Shown here in pieces: positions 7,264-15,354 of a stretch of 64,000 nt of DNA. Source of the stretch: JAAYCB01 sp012744395 (GTDB lineage: Bacteria; Planctomycetota; Planctomycetia; Pirellulales; Thermoguttaceae); contig JAQVNJ010000002.1 of NCBI GenBank assembly GCA_028703175.1, positions 1-64,000 on the forward strand, read 5' to 3'. The notes beneath the pieces were generated by a model. It had not been told where the DNA came from, made no database searches, and saw nothing but the letters and a program-made list of their open reading frames with translations. Made by a program: the position numbers and the translations under genes. Each line of letters starts with the position of its first letter. Position 1 is the stretch's first letter.

Positions 7264-8253
7264 TCACGCCGCAAGCGTTCGATCGCCTGTTGTGTCGCAG
7301 CCGGGAATGCTGGACGAGATTTCCAGCATGCGGCAGAACTCCTCATGATCCGCTCGGCCCACGGGCGGGCCGTCGTAGTCCTCCTCTGGACGAAGATTCT
7401 CAAAATACGCCTGCCTCATGCTTGCGGTCATGTTGGCCTTGAGGTCGTGCATGTCAATCCGGCAACACAGAGCGGGATTGCCGCAGACGGCCCCATACTC
7501 CCTGCACGGGCCGATCGGAAATGCGCGAAACGCGTGCCAATAGACGCGGTAGTGGCGCGGATGGATCGCCAATAACAGATCGTCATAGCCGCGGAGATAC
7601 GAATGTTGGAACAGGAACCTGGTCAACGCAAGGAACACAAGTTTCCCCGGAATCCTGCCAGCAGCGTCAATACTGAGGCACGTCACCTCCGCCAGATGAC
7701 GCCCCTCCCCACGGAGTTGCTCCGCCTCGCGCCGGCAAATCTCCTCCAACTGGAGCCCAAGTGGGTTGTCCCCAACAACGGTCAAGGCGCCGACGACCCC
7801 TTGTTGGGGGTCAATGGCAACCAGGGTGCGGCTCGTGCCCAAGCCGAACCGCGGCTGGTAAACGATGCCGCCCGGCCTCGCCCGCACGTAACCCTTGGCC
7901 AAATAGCGGCGATAGACAAGCCGATAGGCGGAGGCCAATTCCGAGCGGCCTCTGGCAACCCGAACCGTAAGCGCACCGGTTCCTTCCCAATCGGAACTGC
8001 TCCCTCGACGATCACGCGCGGTCGCGTCCCTGCGCATCGCACAATCTCTTCGCATCCATGCCGTCTTGCCCAGCCTTCCGGAATTCGGTCTTCCCAACGG
8101 GTACAAACCACGATCTGGCCCTGGTCTTTCTCCGCCGCCAGCGGCGGCCGACATCGTGCCGCTCTGGCGGCAATCGCCTCGGACGCGGAAAACCGGCCGA
8201 AAGAGAAGGACCGTTTCTGCTCCGATGGCCAGGCGACGTATAGCATAATCCAC
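7264..8253 (-). CDS. FeeM-like N-acyltransferase, copy 2
   Basis: Paralogue of the convergent gene next to it, sharing the same landmarks in order: AYRLVYRRYLAKGY, VVGALTVVGDNPLGLQLEE, GEGRHLAEVTCLS, YDDLLLAIHPRHYRVYW, and a Cys-rich ALCCRIDMHDL. The family transfers acyl groups from ACP to amino acids. The longest frame (329 codons) has ~70 N-terminal residues of low-complexity, basic sequence that does not fit the fold. The real start is more likely the ATG at 8055 or 8037, the latter with aagaga 7 nt upstream. The end-to-end arrangement with copy 1 suggests an old inverted duplication with later specialisation. Confidence 0.7.
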   Translation of the reverse strand: MDYAIRRLAIGAETVLLFRPVFRVRGDCRQSGTMSAAAGGGERPGPDRGLYPLGRPNSGRLGKTAWMRRDCAMRRDATARDRRGSSSDWEGTGALTVRVARGRSELASAYRLVYRRYLAKGYVRARPGGIVYQPRFGLGTSRTLVAIDPQQGVVGALTVVGDNPLGLQLEEICRREAEQLRGEGRHLAEVTCLSIDAAGRIPGKLVFLALTRFLFQHSYLRGYDDLLLAIHPRHYRVYWHAFRAFPIGPCREYGAVCGNPALCCRIDMHDLKANMTASMRQAYFENLRPEEDYDGPPVGRADHEEFCRMLEISSSIPGCDTTGDRTLAA

Positions 8254-8466
8254 CTAGGCAAGCAAGACGAATCGGGCGCGCCCCCCCGCGCCGACCGTTG
8301 GCGATTGAAAATTGAGGCGTGAACCTTGCCCGATCGTGCGCATGTGCGCAGCGCCCAAGCCGGGCAATGGCCACCGCCGTCACCGGACGGCTGTCTACCG
8401 GTGTGCTGAACTGCTAAGCTAAAGAAGTGGTTTTGGAGGTTAGAAAAGAACGGTTGGGAGGGACCG

Positions 8467-11466
8467 ATGATCGGGAGAGTCCTGCTGGCAGCGACGACGG
8501 TGGCATTCGCGGTGAACCTGGCCGGGGCGGCCGAGGCCGGCCACGCCCCGGGGCGGACGCCGGCGGCGGATCGGGCGGATGATCCGGCGGTTGTCACGGA
8601 TGGGCCTCGCGCCGTCCACTCCTCCGGCCGTCAGATACCCGTCAGCGCAACGGTCGACATCGTGGTTGTCGGCGGCAACGAGGGGGGGCTGGCGGCGGCC
8701 TGGAAAGCCGCCCAGGCCGGTTCGAGCGTGCTCGTTGTCGGCGGCCAGTATTTCTTCAGCGACGAGGTTGCCGCCAAGGCCCGATACTGGCTCGAGCCGG
8801 AAGAGTCGCCCCGCGGCGAATTTTCCCGGGCGCTCCTGGCCGATCAGGCCGCAAGCCTGCCGATGCTTTCCCCAGCGCGGTACAAACGCAAAATCGAGGG
8901 CCTGCTGCTCGCCGCCGGCGTGGGGTTTCATTTCAACAGCCACCCGGCGGGCGTGGTTTTCGACCACGCGGGGCGCCCCTGCGGCGTCGTCGCCGCCAAC
9001 AAGGCGGGCCTTCAGGCGGTGGTCGCCAAGGTCGTGATCGACGCCACGCCGACAGCCGCCGTCGCACGGATGGCCGGCGCCCGGACCACCCCCTGGGACG
9101 TTGGCGAGGTGACCGTCAGCCGCACCGTCTACAAGCAGCCGATCGCCGGCGGCCGGCGAATCGGAGATTTTTCCGAATATGCGATTTCCGCGCCGATGCC
9201 CACCGGCAGTTGGCCCGAACGCTGCCGGGCGGAAGTCCTCCTCCGCGAGGCGTATAACCAGGTTCAGGCCAACCGGGCCCACGCCCACCTGATGCACATC
9301 GTCGAGCCGGTGTCGATCGTCTCCGAGTCGCAGACGCCGATCGCGACCTGGCCGGGCGCGGAACGGCTGCCGCTCGACGCCTGCCGCCCGAAGGGAATTG
9401 CCGACGTGCTGATCGTCAGCCAGTCGGCCGGCGTGGGGCGGCAGATCGCCGAGCGACTCACCCGGCCGGTCTACCTGGCCGACCTGGGCGAGCGGATCGG
9501 CGCAGAGGCCCACCGGCAGGCGGCGCGGCGGGAACTGTCCGGCCCGATGCGGATCGGGCCGGCCGGGTTGACGGAAGCTGCGGGACTTGTGGAAAACGCC
9601 GACGTGGCGGGGATTCTGACGGGCCACCGCAGGTACCGCCGCATCGACCTCGGCACGATCCGGCAAGAGGAACTGGCGATTCCCGTCTGGGGCCGATACG
9701 ACGTGGTGGTCGTCGGCGGCGGCACCTCGGGCTGGCCGGCCGCGCTGGGCGCGGCCCGCCGGGGCGCGCGGGTCCTTGTCGTCGAGATGCTCGGCCACCT
9801 CGGCGGCAACCGGGAGCTGGGCACGCCGAACTACTGGAAAGGCTATCTCCACGGGATCAACCAGTTGGCGTGGCGCGGCGCGCAGGTGTTTACGGAACTG
9901 CGGCTGTCCGGCGTCGACATCTGGTACAACACGCTGGTCTGCGGGGCGGTGAAGGAGGGGGACCGCGTCGCCGGCGTAATCGTCGCCAGCCCGCTGGGCC
10001 GCGGCGCGGTTCTGAGCAGCGTCGTGATCGACGCCAGCGGCGACGCCGATCTGTGCGCCGCCGCCGGCGCGGAATATTCCTTCGTCAACGACGGCGACCT
10101 CTGCATCCAGGAGGATTCATTCAGGGACCTGGGGCTCTACGGCAACGTGCTGCCGCTCGATCCGGCCGACGAACACAGCCTGACGATGCACCACGTGCTG
10201 GCCCGGAAAGCGGGCAAGCAGGACCTCTGGGATTTCTACCCGATGGTGGGAATGCGCGAAAGCCGGCTGATCCGCGGCGAGCACGTGATCGACGTGCCCG
10301 ACCAGATCATCGGCCGCACCTACCGCGACCTGGTCTCCGTCGCCCAGTCGGCCTATGATCCCCACGGGTATCACGACAGCGACGCGATCTACGCGGGCCT
10401 GATGCCGCCGACCAAGCACGAAACCAAGGCAGGATTCATCACCTACATCCCCTTGCGTTCGCTCTTGCCGAAGGGCCTGGAAGGGATCATGGTCGTGGGC
10501 CGCTCCCATTCGGTGACCCACGACGTGCAGGTCACGGTGCGGATGAACCCCGACCTGATGAACGAGGGCTACGCCGCCGGCTGCGTGGCGGCCGAGGCGG
10601 TGAAGACCGGCCAAGACCTCCGCGGCGTGGACCTGGGACCGGTCCAGGACCACCTGGTGGAGGTGGGCAACATCTCCGCGGCGGACCGCCGCGACAAGTG
10701 CGTCGAGACCCCCGAGCCCACCGACGCGGAGCTTGAAGAGGCGGCGGAAAACCTCGGCGGCAAGCTTCAACTCGCCACGCTGATCCGCGGGGGCGACCGC
10801 AGCATCCCGCACCTGCGGGCGTCGTTCGGGGCCGCGCCCTCGTTGGCCAAGGCCAAGGCCCTGTGCGCACTGGGCGATCAGGCGGCGGTGGAGTATTTGG
10901 CGGCCTGGCTGGAGCGCCAGCCGCTCGCCGGCGGCCAGGCGTACCAGTGGGACGCATTCCTGAGCGTGCCCGAGGTCGATGCGGTGATCTGGCTGCTGGG
11001 CGCCGCGGGAGACAGGCGGGCCGTGCCGGCCCTGGTCGCCAAGTTGGACCGGTGCACGACCGAAGCCGGCCACTTCAGCCATATCCGCGCGGTGACCACC
11101 GCGCTGGGCCGGATCGGCGATCCGGCTGCCGCCCCGGCGATCCACCGCTTCCTGAGCCGGCCCGGCGTGGCCGGCCACGCCGACGCCGAGGGCAAGACGG
11201 AGTCGCTCCATTCCGATTCGTTCGTGCGGTCCTTCGTCGAGCTGCACGCGGCGGCGGCCCTGGTCCGCTGTGGCGACCGGGAGGGGCTCGGCGCGCGAAT
11301 CCTCAGCGGGTACCTTGACGACTGGCGAGGCATTTTCGTCCGGTTTGCCGGGCATGTGCTGGAAAAGGCTGTGCTTTTGCCAGTCCAACCGCCACCGCCC
11401 GTTGGTTCCCCCTGTCCCAGCTCCCCCCCGGTTCCCAAGCGGGAGCTTGGAAACGAGGCTGACTGA
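8467..11466 (+). CDS. exported FAD-dependent oxidoreductase with C-terminal HEAT-like region
   Basis: A 999-residue protein with a signal peptide (about residues 1-22, ending GAAEA) and a good gggaggga site before the ATG. Two dinucleotide-binding modules are visible. The first is degenerate (VVVGGNEGGLAA, about 66-78); the second is canonical (VVVVGGGTSGWPAA, about 412-425), followed by GGNRELGTPNYWKGY. This is the PF12831-type FAD oxidoreductase family common in planctomycetes. Residues about 770-970 are helical repeats (ALGRIGDPAAAPAIHRFL) like HEAT/PBS lyase repeats. The last ~20 residues (after LLPVQ) are Pro-rich and encoded by a palindromic repeat, so the C-terminus has probably been altered. 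The substrate is unknown; redox chemistry on a sugar or other small molecule outside the cytoplasm is likely. Confidence 0.8.
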   Translation: MIGRVLLAATTVAFAVNLAGAAEAGHAPGRTPAADRADDPAVVTDGPRAVHSSGRQIPVSATVDIVVVGGNEGGLAAAWKAAQAGSSVLVVGGQYFFSDEVAAKARYWLEPEESPRGEFSRALLADQAASLPMLSPARYKRKIEGLLLAAGVGFHFNSHPAGVVFDHAGRPCGVVAANKAGLQAVVAKVVIDATPTAAVARMAGARTTPWDVGEVTVSRTVYKQPIAGGRRIGDFSEYAISAPMPTGSWPERCRAEVLLREAYNQVQANRAHAHLMHIVEPVSIVSESQTPIATWPGAERLPLDACRPKGIADVLIVSQSAGVGRQIAERLTRPVYLADLGERIGAEAHRQAARRELSGPMRIGPAGLTEAAGLVENADVAGILTGHRRYRRIDLGTIRQEELAIPVWGRYDVVVVGGGTSGWPAALGAARRGARVLVVEMLGHLGGNRELGTPNYWKGYLHGINQLAWRGAQVFTELRLSGVDIWYNTLVCGAVKEGDRVAGVIVASPLGRGAVLSSVVIDASGDADLCAAAGAEYSFVNDGDLCIQEDSFRDLGLYGNVLPLDPADEHSLTMHHVLARKAGKQDLWDFYPMVGMRESRLIRGEHVIDVPDQIIGRTYRDLVSVAQSAYDPHGYHDSDAIYAGLMPPTKHETKAGFITYIPLRSLLPKGLEGIMVVGRSHSVTHDVQVTVRMNPDLMNEGYAAGCVAAEAVKTGQDLRGVDLGPVQDHLVEVGNISAADRRDKCVETPEPTDAELEEAAENLGGKLQLATLIRGGDRSIPHLRASFGAAPSLAKAKALCALGDQAAVEYLAAWLERQPLAGGQAYQWDAFLSVPEVDAVIWLLGAAGDRRAVPALVAKLDRCTTEAGHFSHIRAVTTALGRIGDPAAAPAIHRFLSRPGVAGHADAEGKTESLHSDSFVRSFVELHAAAALVRCGDREGLGARILSGYLDDWRGIFVRFAGHVLEKAVLLPVQPPPPVGSPCPSSPPVPKRELGNEAD

Positions 11467-11496
11467 GCGTTCCCAAGCTGGAGCTTGGGAACGAGG
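11431..11496. repeat. two REP-like palindromes (ttcccaagc-ggagcttggga family)
   Basis: Copies at 11431-11458 (gttcccaagcgggagcttgg, then aaacgagg) and 11468-11496 (gttcccaagctggagcttgg, then gaacgagg) sit head to tail. Each folds into a hairpin. The first encodes the last residues of the FAD oxidoreductase; the second lies directly before the next gene. Related copies occur at 13665-13689, 53292-53316 and 55106-55131. Confidence 0.75.
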
Positions 11497-11508
11497 TTGA
11501 GGTGCATC

Positions 11509-12381
11509 ATGAAGAAGATCGTCTTCCCTGCCGGGTGCCTCCTTGTGGTCGGCGTCGCCGCTGCGCTGGCGGTGCGGGCGTGCGCTGACGAGGAGATCTA
11601 TCGCGGCCAATCCGAGTTCACCAAGATCTACGTCAGCGAGGATGGAGAGGGAATCCGGACGCTCTCGTTCGAGCGGGGCGGCGCCCGGCAGAGCGTGGTG
11701 AAGCTCGGCGATCCGGATTACCTGGAATTGCCGTATGCCAAGGCGGTGCACGCCGGGCTGGCCTTCTGCGAACAGCCCGAGCGCGTCCTGGTCGTGGGCC
11801 TCGGCGGCGGGACGATCCCCCAGTTTCTCCGCCGCCATTTCCCGGAGATGACAATCGACGTGGTGGATATCGATCCGGTTGTCGTCAGGGTGGCCAAGAA
11901 ATACTTCGGTTTCCACGAAGACGAGAAGATGCGCGCCTTCGTGGCCGACGGGCGGCGATTCATCGAGAAGTCGGACGCGGTCTACGACGTGATCTATCTC
12001 GACGCCTTCAGCGCCGACAGCGTGCCCTATTCGCTATCCACGCGCGAGTTCCTCCAGGCCGCGCGCAAAGCGCTCAAGCCGGGGGGCGTGGTCGTGGGCA
12101 ATGTCTGGAGCTCCTACTCCAACGATCTCTACCATTCGATGATCCGAACCTACCAGGACACCTTCGAGCACGTCGCGGTCGTCGACGTCCGCGGGGTCGG
12201 CAACAAGATCGTCATCGCCGTTCCGCGCGAGAAGATTGCCGGCAAGGAGTCGGTCGCGGAGAAAGCGGGCGCGGTCGCCCTGCGGGCGAAGTTCCCTTAC
12301 GACCTCAAAGACCTCGTCGAGTACGGCTACCGCCGGCTCACCGAGCCGGACGCCGAGGGCGAAGTCCTGAGGGATCGATAG
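11509..12381 (+). CDS. exported spermidine-synthase-like (SAM-fold) protein
   Basis: The ATG at 11509, with gaggttgagg upstream, gives 290 residues beginning MKKIVFPAGCLLVVGVAAAL, a signal peptide or N-terminal anchor. The rest is a spermidine-synthase/methyltransferase fold: VLVVGLGGGTIPQFL (motif I), IDVVDIDPVVVRVAKKYF, VADGRRFI and VIYLDAFSADSVP. Polyamine synthases are normally cytosolic, so an exported or membrane-tethered form is unusual. Many proteins annotated as fused MFS/spermidine synthase belong here and have no proven aminopropyl transfer. It follows the FAD oxidoreductase on the same strand, across a palindromic repeat. A signal-like start within a cytosolic protein remains possible. 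Confidence 0.7.
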   Translation: MKKIVFPAGCLLVVGVAAALAVRACADEEIYRGQSEFTKIYVSEDGEGIRTLSFERGGARQSVVKLGDPDYLELPYAKAVHAGLAFCEQPERVLVVGLGGGTIPQFLRRHFPEMTIDVVDIDPVVVRVAKKYFGFHEDEKMRAFVADGRRFIEKSDAVYDVIYLDAFSADSVPYSLSTREFLQAARKALKPGGVVVGNVWSSYSNDLYHSMIRTYQDTFEHVAVVDVRGVGNKIVIAVPREKIAGKESVAEKAGAVALRAKFPYDLKDLVEYGYRRLTEPDAEGEVLRDR

Positions 12382-12437
12382 GCCGGGGCAAGGCGCGCCG
12401 GCGGCAGATTCCAACCCAACCCCTGCATTGTGGAACC

Positions 12438-12941
12438 ATGGACTGCGCTTTTGAACTGGCCAAGAAGCAGATCGCTTCCGCCCGATCGTACACGTTGACC
12501 CTGCTCCAAGACATCGACGACGACCAGTGGCTGACGATGCCGCCTGGCTGTGGCACCCACGCGGCCTGGCAGGCGGCCCACCTGGCGATGGCCCAGTACG
12601 GGCTGTGCCTGTTTCGCCAGCGTGGGCGCAGCGACGCCGATCGGGGCCTGCTGCCGCGGGGTTTCGTGAAGATCTACGGCAAGGGATCCAGGCCGGACCC
12701 CTCGCCGGAGAAGAACCTCGCCCCCGGCCAGATCCGAGAGGTTCTCGCAAGAGTCGGCGCCCAGGCGATCGAGGAGATGGAGGGGTTTAGCGAGGCCCAC
12801 CTCGCCGAGCCGCTCGATGAACCGTACGCGGTCTACCCGACGAAGCTCGGGGCGATTGTCTTCTGCGCCCACCACGAAATGCTCCACGCCGGGCAGATCG
12901 GCCTCTTGCGGCGCCTGCTGGGAAAGCCGCCGATTCGCTAG
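12438..12941 (+). CDS. DinB-like four-helix metalloprotein
   Basis: A 167-residue protein of DinB/YfiT type. The pattern is an N-terminal helix with TLTLLQDIDDDQW, then AWQAAHLAMAQYG with the first metal His, and a C-terminal FCAHHEMLHAGQIGLLRRLLG carrying the other His residues. Family members bind Ni or Zn, and some are thiol-dependent transferases (bacillithiol, mycothiol or glutathione S-transferases). The target here is unknown. It lies 56 nt downstream of the spermidine-synthase-like gene on the same strand. Confidence 0.7.
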   Translation: MDCAFELAKKQIASARSYTLTLLQDIDDDQWLTMPPGCGTHAAWQAAHLAMAQYGLCLFRQRGRSDADRGLLPRGFVKIYGKGSRPDPSPEKNLAPGQIREVLARVGAQAIEEMEGFSEAHLAEPLDEPYAVYPTKLGAIVFCAHHEMLHAGQIGLLRRLLGKPPIR

Positions 12942-13043
12942 CCCGGATGATTCATGGGCCGGGGATGCTCCGCTCTGTCGCGGGCCGGCCACGCCCGCCT
13001 GCGCGTCGGGTCGATGATCGGTTCATGAGATATCCCGGCCGGA

Positions 13044-13499
13044 CTACGGGTCCCGCCGTATGATGTGGAATCCGAACTGCGTCTCCACCGGATCGCTGAT
13101 CTCTCCGACGGCGAGTCTTTCAGTCGCCTCGCTGAAGGCGGCCACCATCTGATCCGGCGCAAACCTGCCCAGGTCGCCCCCCTTGGCGCTGCTGGGGCAG
13201 TCCGAATACTCTCCGGCGAGGGCCGCGAAGTCAGCGCCTTCCGCCTTTGCCTTGGCGGCCACTTCCTGGACCAGCGTCAACGCCTCCTGGCGTGTGCGAA
13301 TGATGCTTGCCGGCGCGCGATCGCTGTCCCGGTGCATGATCAGGATATGCGAGGCGGCGCGCATCGCGGGCTGGGCGACGACCTCGCCCGGCGGCGGCGT
13401 TTGCGGGCCGCTGCCGCCGCTGCCGCCGCAGCCGGAGGCCAGTCCGATCGCCAATCCGGCAAGTGCTGTTCCGATCCGGGTGCTTGGGCTGTTGTGCAT
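13044..13499 (-). CDS. parvulin-type peptidyl-prolyl isomerase lipoprotein
   Basis: A 151-residue protein with a lipoprotein signal: hydrophobic stretch, then LASGC with the lipidated Cys at about residue 24 and a Gly-rich linker. The rest is a single PpiC rotamase domain: ASHILIMHRDS, DFAALAGEYSDCPSSAKGGDLGRFAPDQM, and VGEISDPVETQFGFHIIRR at the end. It should assist folding of exported proteins at a membrane surface. It is transcribed against its neighbours and appears monocistronic. Confidence 0.85.
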   Translation of the reverse strand: MHNSPSTRIGTALAGLAIGLASGCGGSGGSGPQTPPPGEVVAQPAMRAASHILIMHRDSDRAPASIIRTRQEALTLVQEVAAKAKAEGADFAALAGEYSDCPSSAKGGDLGRFAPDQMVAAFSEATERLAVGEISDPVETQFGFHIIRRDP

Positions 13500-13664
13500 G
13501 AAAGATTCCTGCGTTCTGAGTCCATCCTGGGCGTGTCAATCACGGCGGGGCAACCGCCTGATTCTACACCGTGAGGGCCGATTTGGAAGACGGGGCGAAG
13601 GCAAGCGGTGCGGCGGGGGCAGGTGGAACAGCGAGCCGGCGCGACAGCGGGGGCAAGTCCAGGG

Positions 13665-13689
13665 GGTCCCGGGCGGGAGCTTGGGAACC
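13665..13689. repeat. partial REP-like palindrome
   Basis: Reads ggtcccgggcgggagcttgg followed by gaacc. The right arm matches the ttcccaagc-ggagcttggga family at 11431-11496; the left arm has decayed. It lies in the 289-bp gap before the ferredoxin gene, which otherwise shows nothing recognisable. Confidence 0.5.
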
Positions 13690-13788
13690 AGCAAAGAAGT
13701 TCGGGCGCGCCGGCGGCCATGGGCCGTGCGGGAGTCTTCACGGCAGGGCGGCGATTGTGGTAAAGTGCATGAAAATCAGGAGCCACCG

Positions 13789-14175
13789 ATGGATGGAGAA
13801 CGGCCTCTCGGCGAGGTGCTTGCGGCGCAACGGCTTGCCGCCGAGCAGTTGCACGTCGGCCGCGTCCGCCGGCATATTTTTCTCTGCTGCGATCAGGCGA
13901 AGCCGAACTGTTGCAGCAGGGAACGGTCGCTCGTGGCCTGGAACTACCTGAAGAAGCGGCTGGACGAACTCGGACTGGCCGGCGCCGGCGGCGTTTACCG
14001 CACGAAGGCAGACTGCCTGCGAATCTGCCAGGGCGGCCCGGTGGCGGTCGTCTACCCCGAGGGCGCCTGGTACGCGCGCTGCGATCCGCCCGCCCTCGAA
14101 CGGATCATCCAGGAGCACCTGCTCGGCGGCAAGATCGTGCGGGAATTCCTCATCGTCGAACACCCGCTCGGGTGA
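13789..14175 (+). CDS. (2Fe-2S) ferredoxin, thioredoxin-like fold
   Basis: A 128-residue protein starting at an ATG with caggag 7 nt upstream. HIFLCCDQAKPNCCSRERSL contains the first Cys pair, and VYRTKADCLRICQGGPVAVVYPEGAWY the second (ADCLRICQGGP). This is the pattern of thioredoxin-like 2Fe-2S ferredoxins as in NuoE-type and small (2Fe-2S) ferredoxin proteins, ending in a helix and HPLG. It probably transfers electrons in the cytosol; the partner is unknown, and no Nuo or hydrogenase gene is nearby. The extended frame upstream of 13789 is not coding-like. Confidence 0.75.
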   Translation: MDGERPLGEVLAAQRLAAEQLHVGRVRRHIFLCCDQAKPNCCSRERSLVAWNYLKKRLDELGLAGAGGVYRTKADCLRICQGGPVAVVYPEGAWYARCDPPALERIIQEHLLGGKIVREFLIVEHPLG

Positions 14176-14394
14176 GAAAAGGGGGCGGCCGCACGGGCGG
14201 ACCTTCGATCCGCCGAGCCCAAGCGCGGTGCGGTGCGCGGCGGGCCGGCTTTCTCCTCGCGCCGCTTGCTTCCACCCTGGCGGGCAAGTAGTCTGAAGCA
14301 GGCGCGGTCGAGTGCTGCCTGAATCGCGGCCCGCGTCCACGCGGCGAAGCGGCCGCGACCTGCAACTTCCAACCCAATCTCAGGAGACCTCAAA

Positions 14395-15333
14395 ATGCGT
14401 CTATCTCGCCGACGCCTCTTGGCCGGCGCCGCCACGTCGATGGCGGTGGCGGCAACGACCGGCCTGCCGTCGTTGACCCTGGCTCAAGAAGAGAGAAAGC
14501 GGCAGGGCCGCGCGCGGAGGCCCCGCAAGGACGGCCCCGCCGTGGTCAACGGCCGCATCCACCAGTCGGTCTGCCATTGGTGCTTCACCGGCGACTGCTC
14601 GCCGAAGCCGATGACGCTCGAAGAGCTCTGCCAGCAGGCCGCGGCGCTGGGCCTCAAATCGGTGGAGTTGGTCGATCCGCCCGACTGGCCGATCCTCAAG
14701 AAATACAACCTGATCTGCGGGCTGGCCAACAGCCACGGATTCGTGCAAGGGTTCAACGACCCGGCCAACTGGGAGATGTGCATCGACAAGGTCAAGGCGG
14801 CCGTCGACGCCTGCGCGGAAGCCGGGTTCCCGAACGTGATCACGTTCTCGGGATTCCGCAACGGCATCCCCGACGACGTCGGCCTGGAGAACACCGTCAA
14901 GGGGCTGAAGAAGGTCGTCGGTTACGCGGAGCAGAAGAAGATCAACCTCGTTCTGGAGGTTCTCAACAGCCGGGTCGACGCGGAGATGAAGGGCCATCCG
15001 GGTTACATGGGCGATTCGGTCGAGTGGTGCGTGGAGGTTTGCAGGCAGATCGCCTCGGAGCGGATGAAGATCCTCTTCGACATCTACCACGTGCAGGTCA
15101 TGCAGGGCGACATCATCACCCGGATCAAGCAGAATGCCCAGTATGTCGGCCACTACCATACGGCCGGCAATCCGGGCCGCAACGAGCTCGACAACAACCA
15201 GGAGATCAACTACCCGCCGATCATGCGGACGATCATCGAGACCGGCTACCAGGGCCTCGTCGCCCAGGAGTTCGTCCCCACGCGCGATCCGCTCCGGAGC
15301 CTTCGCCAGGCCGTCGCCCTCTGCGACGTCTGA
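14395..15333 (+). CDS. hydroxypyruvate isomerase-like TIM-barrel protein, Tat signal
   Basis: A 312-residue protein with an N-terminal Tat-like signal (LSRRRLLAGAATSMAVAATT). The remainder is the AP-endonuclease-2-type TIM barrel of the Hyi family: VCHWCF, KSVELVDPPDWPILKKY, NVITFSGFRNG, LVLEVLNSR (metal Glu), LFDIYHVQVMQGD, VGHYHTAGNPGRNELDNNQEINY and VAQEFVPTRDP. Hydroxypyruvate isomerases convert hydroxypyruvate to tartronate semialdehyde. Planctomycetes carry many exported paralogues of unknown substrate, so sugar-acid isomerisation is a family-level guess. Its stop is 21 nt before the CNNM gene. Confidence 0.85.
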   Translation: MRLSRRRLLAGAATSMAVAATTGLPSLTLAQEERKRQGRARRPRKDGPAVVNGRIHQSVCHWCFTGDCSPKPMTLEELCQQAAALGLKSVELVDPPDWPILKKYNLICGLANSHGFVQGFNDPANWEMCIDKVKAAVDACAEAGFPNVITFSGFRNGIPDDVGLENTVKGLKKVVGYAEQKKINLVLEVLNSRVDAEMKGHPGYMGDSVEWCVEVCRQIASERMKILFDIYHVQVMQGDIITRIKQNAQYVGHYHTAGNPGRNELDNNQEINYPPIMRTIIETGYQGLVAQEFVPTRDPLRSLRQAVALCDV

Positions 15334-15354
15334 TCGACCCTTGGAAACCCCGTC

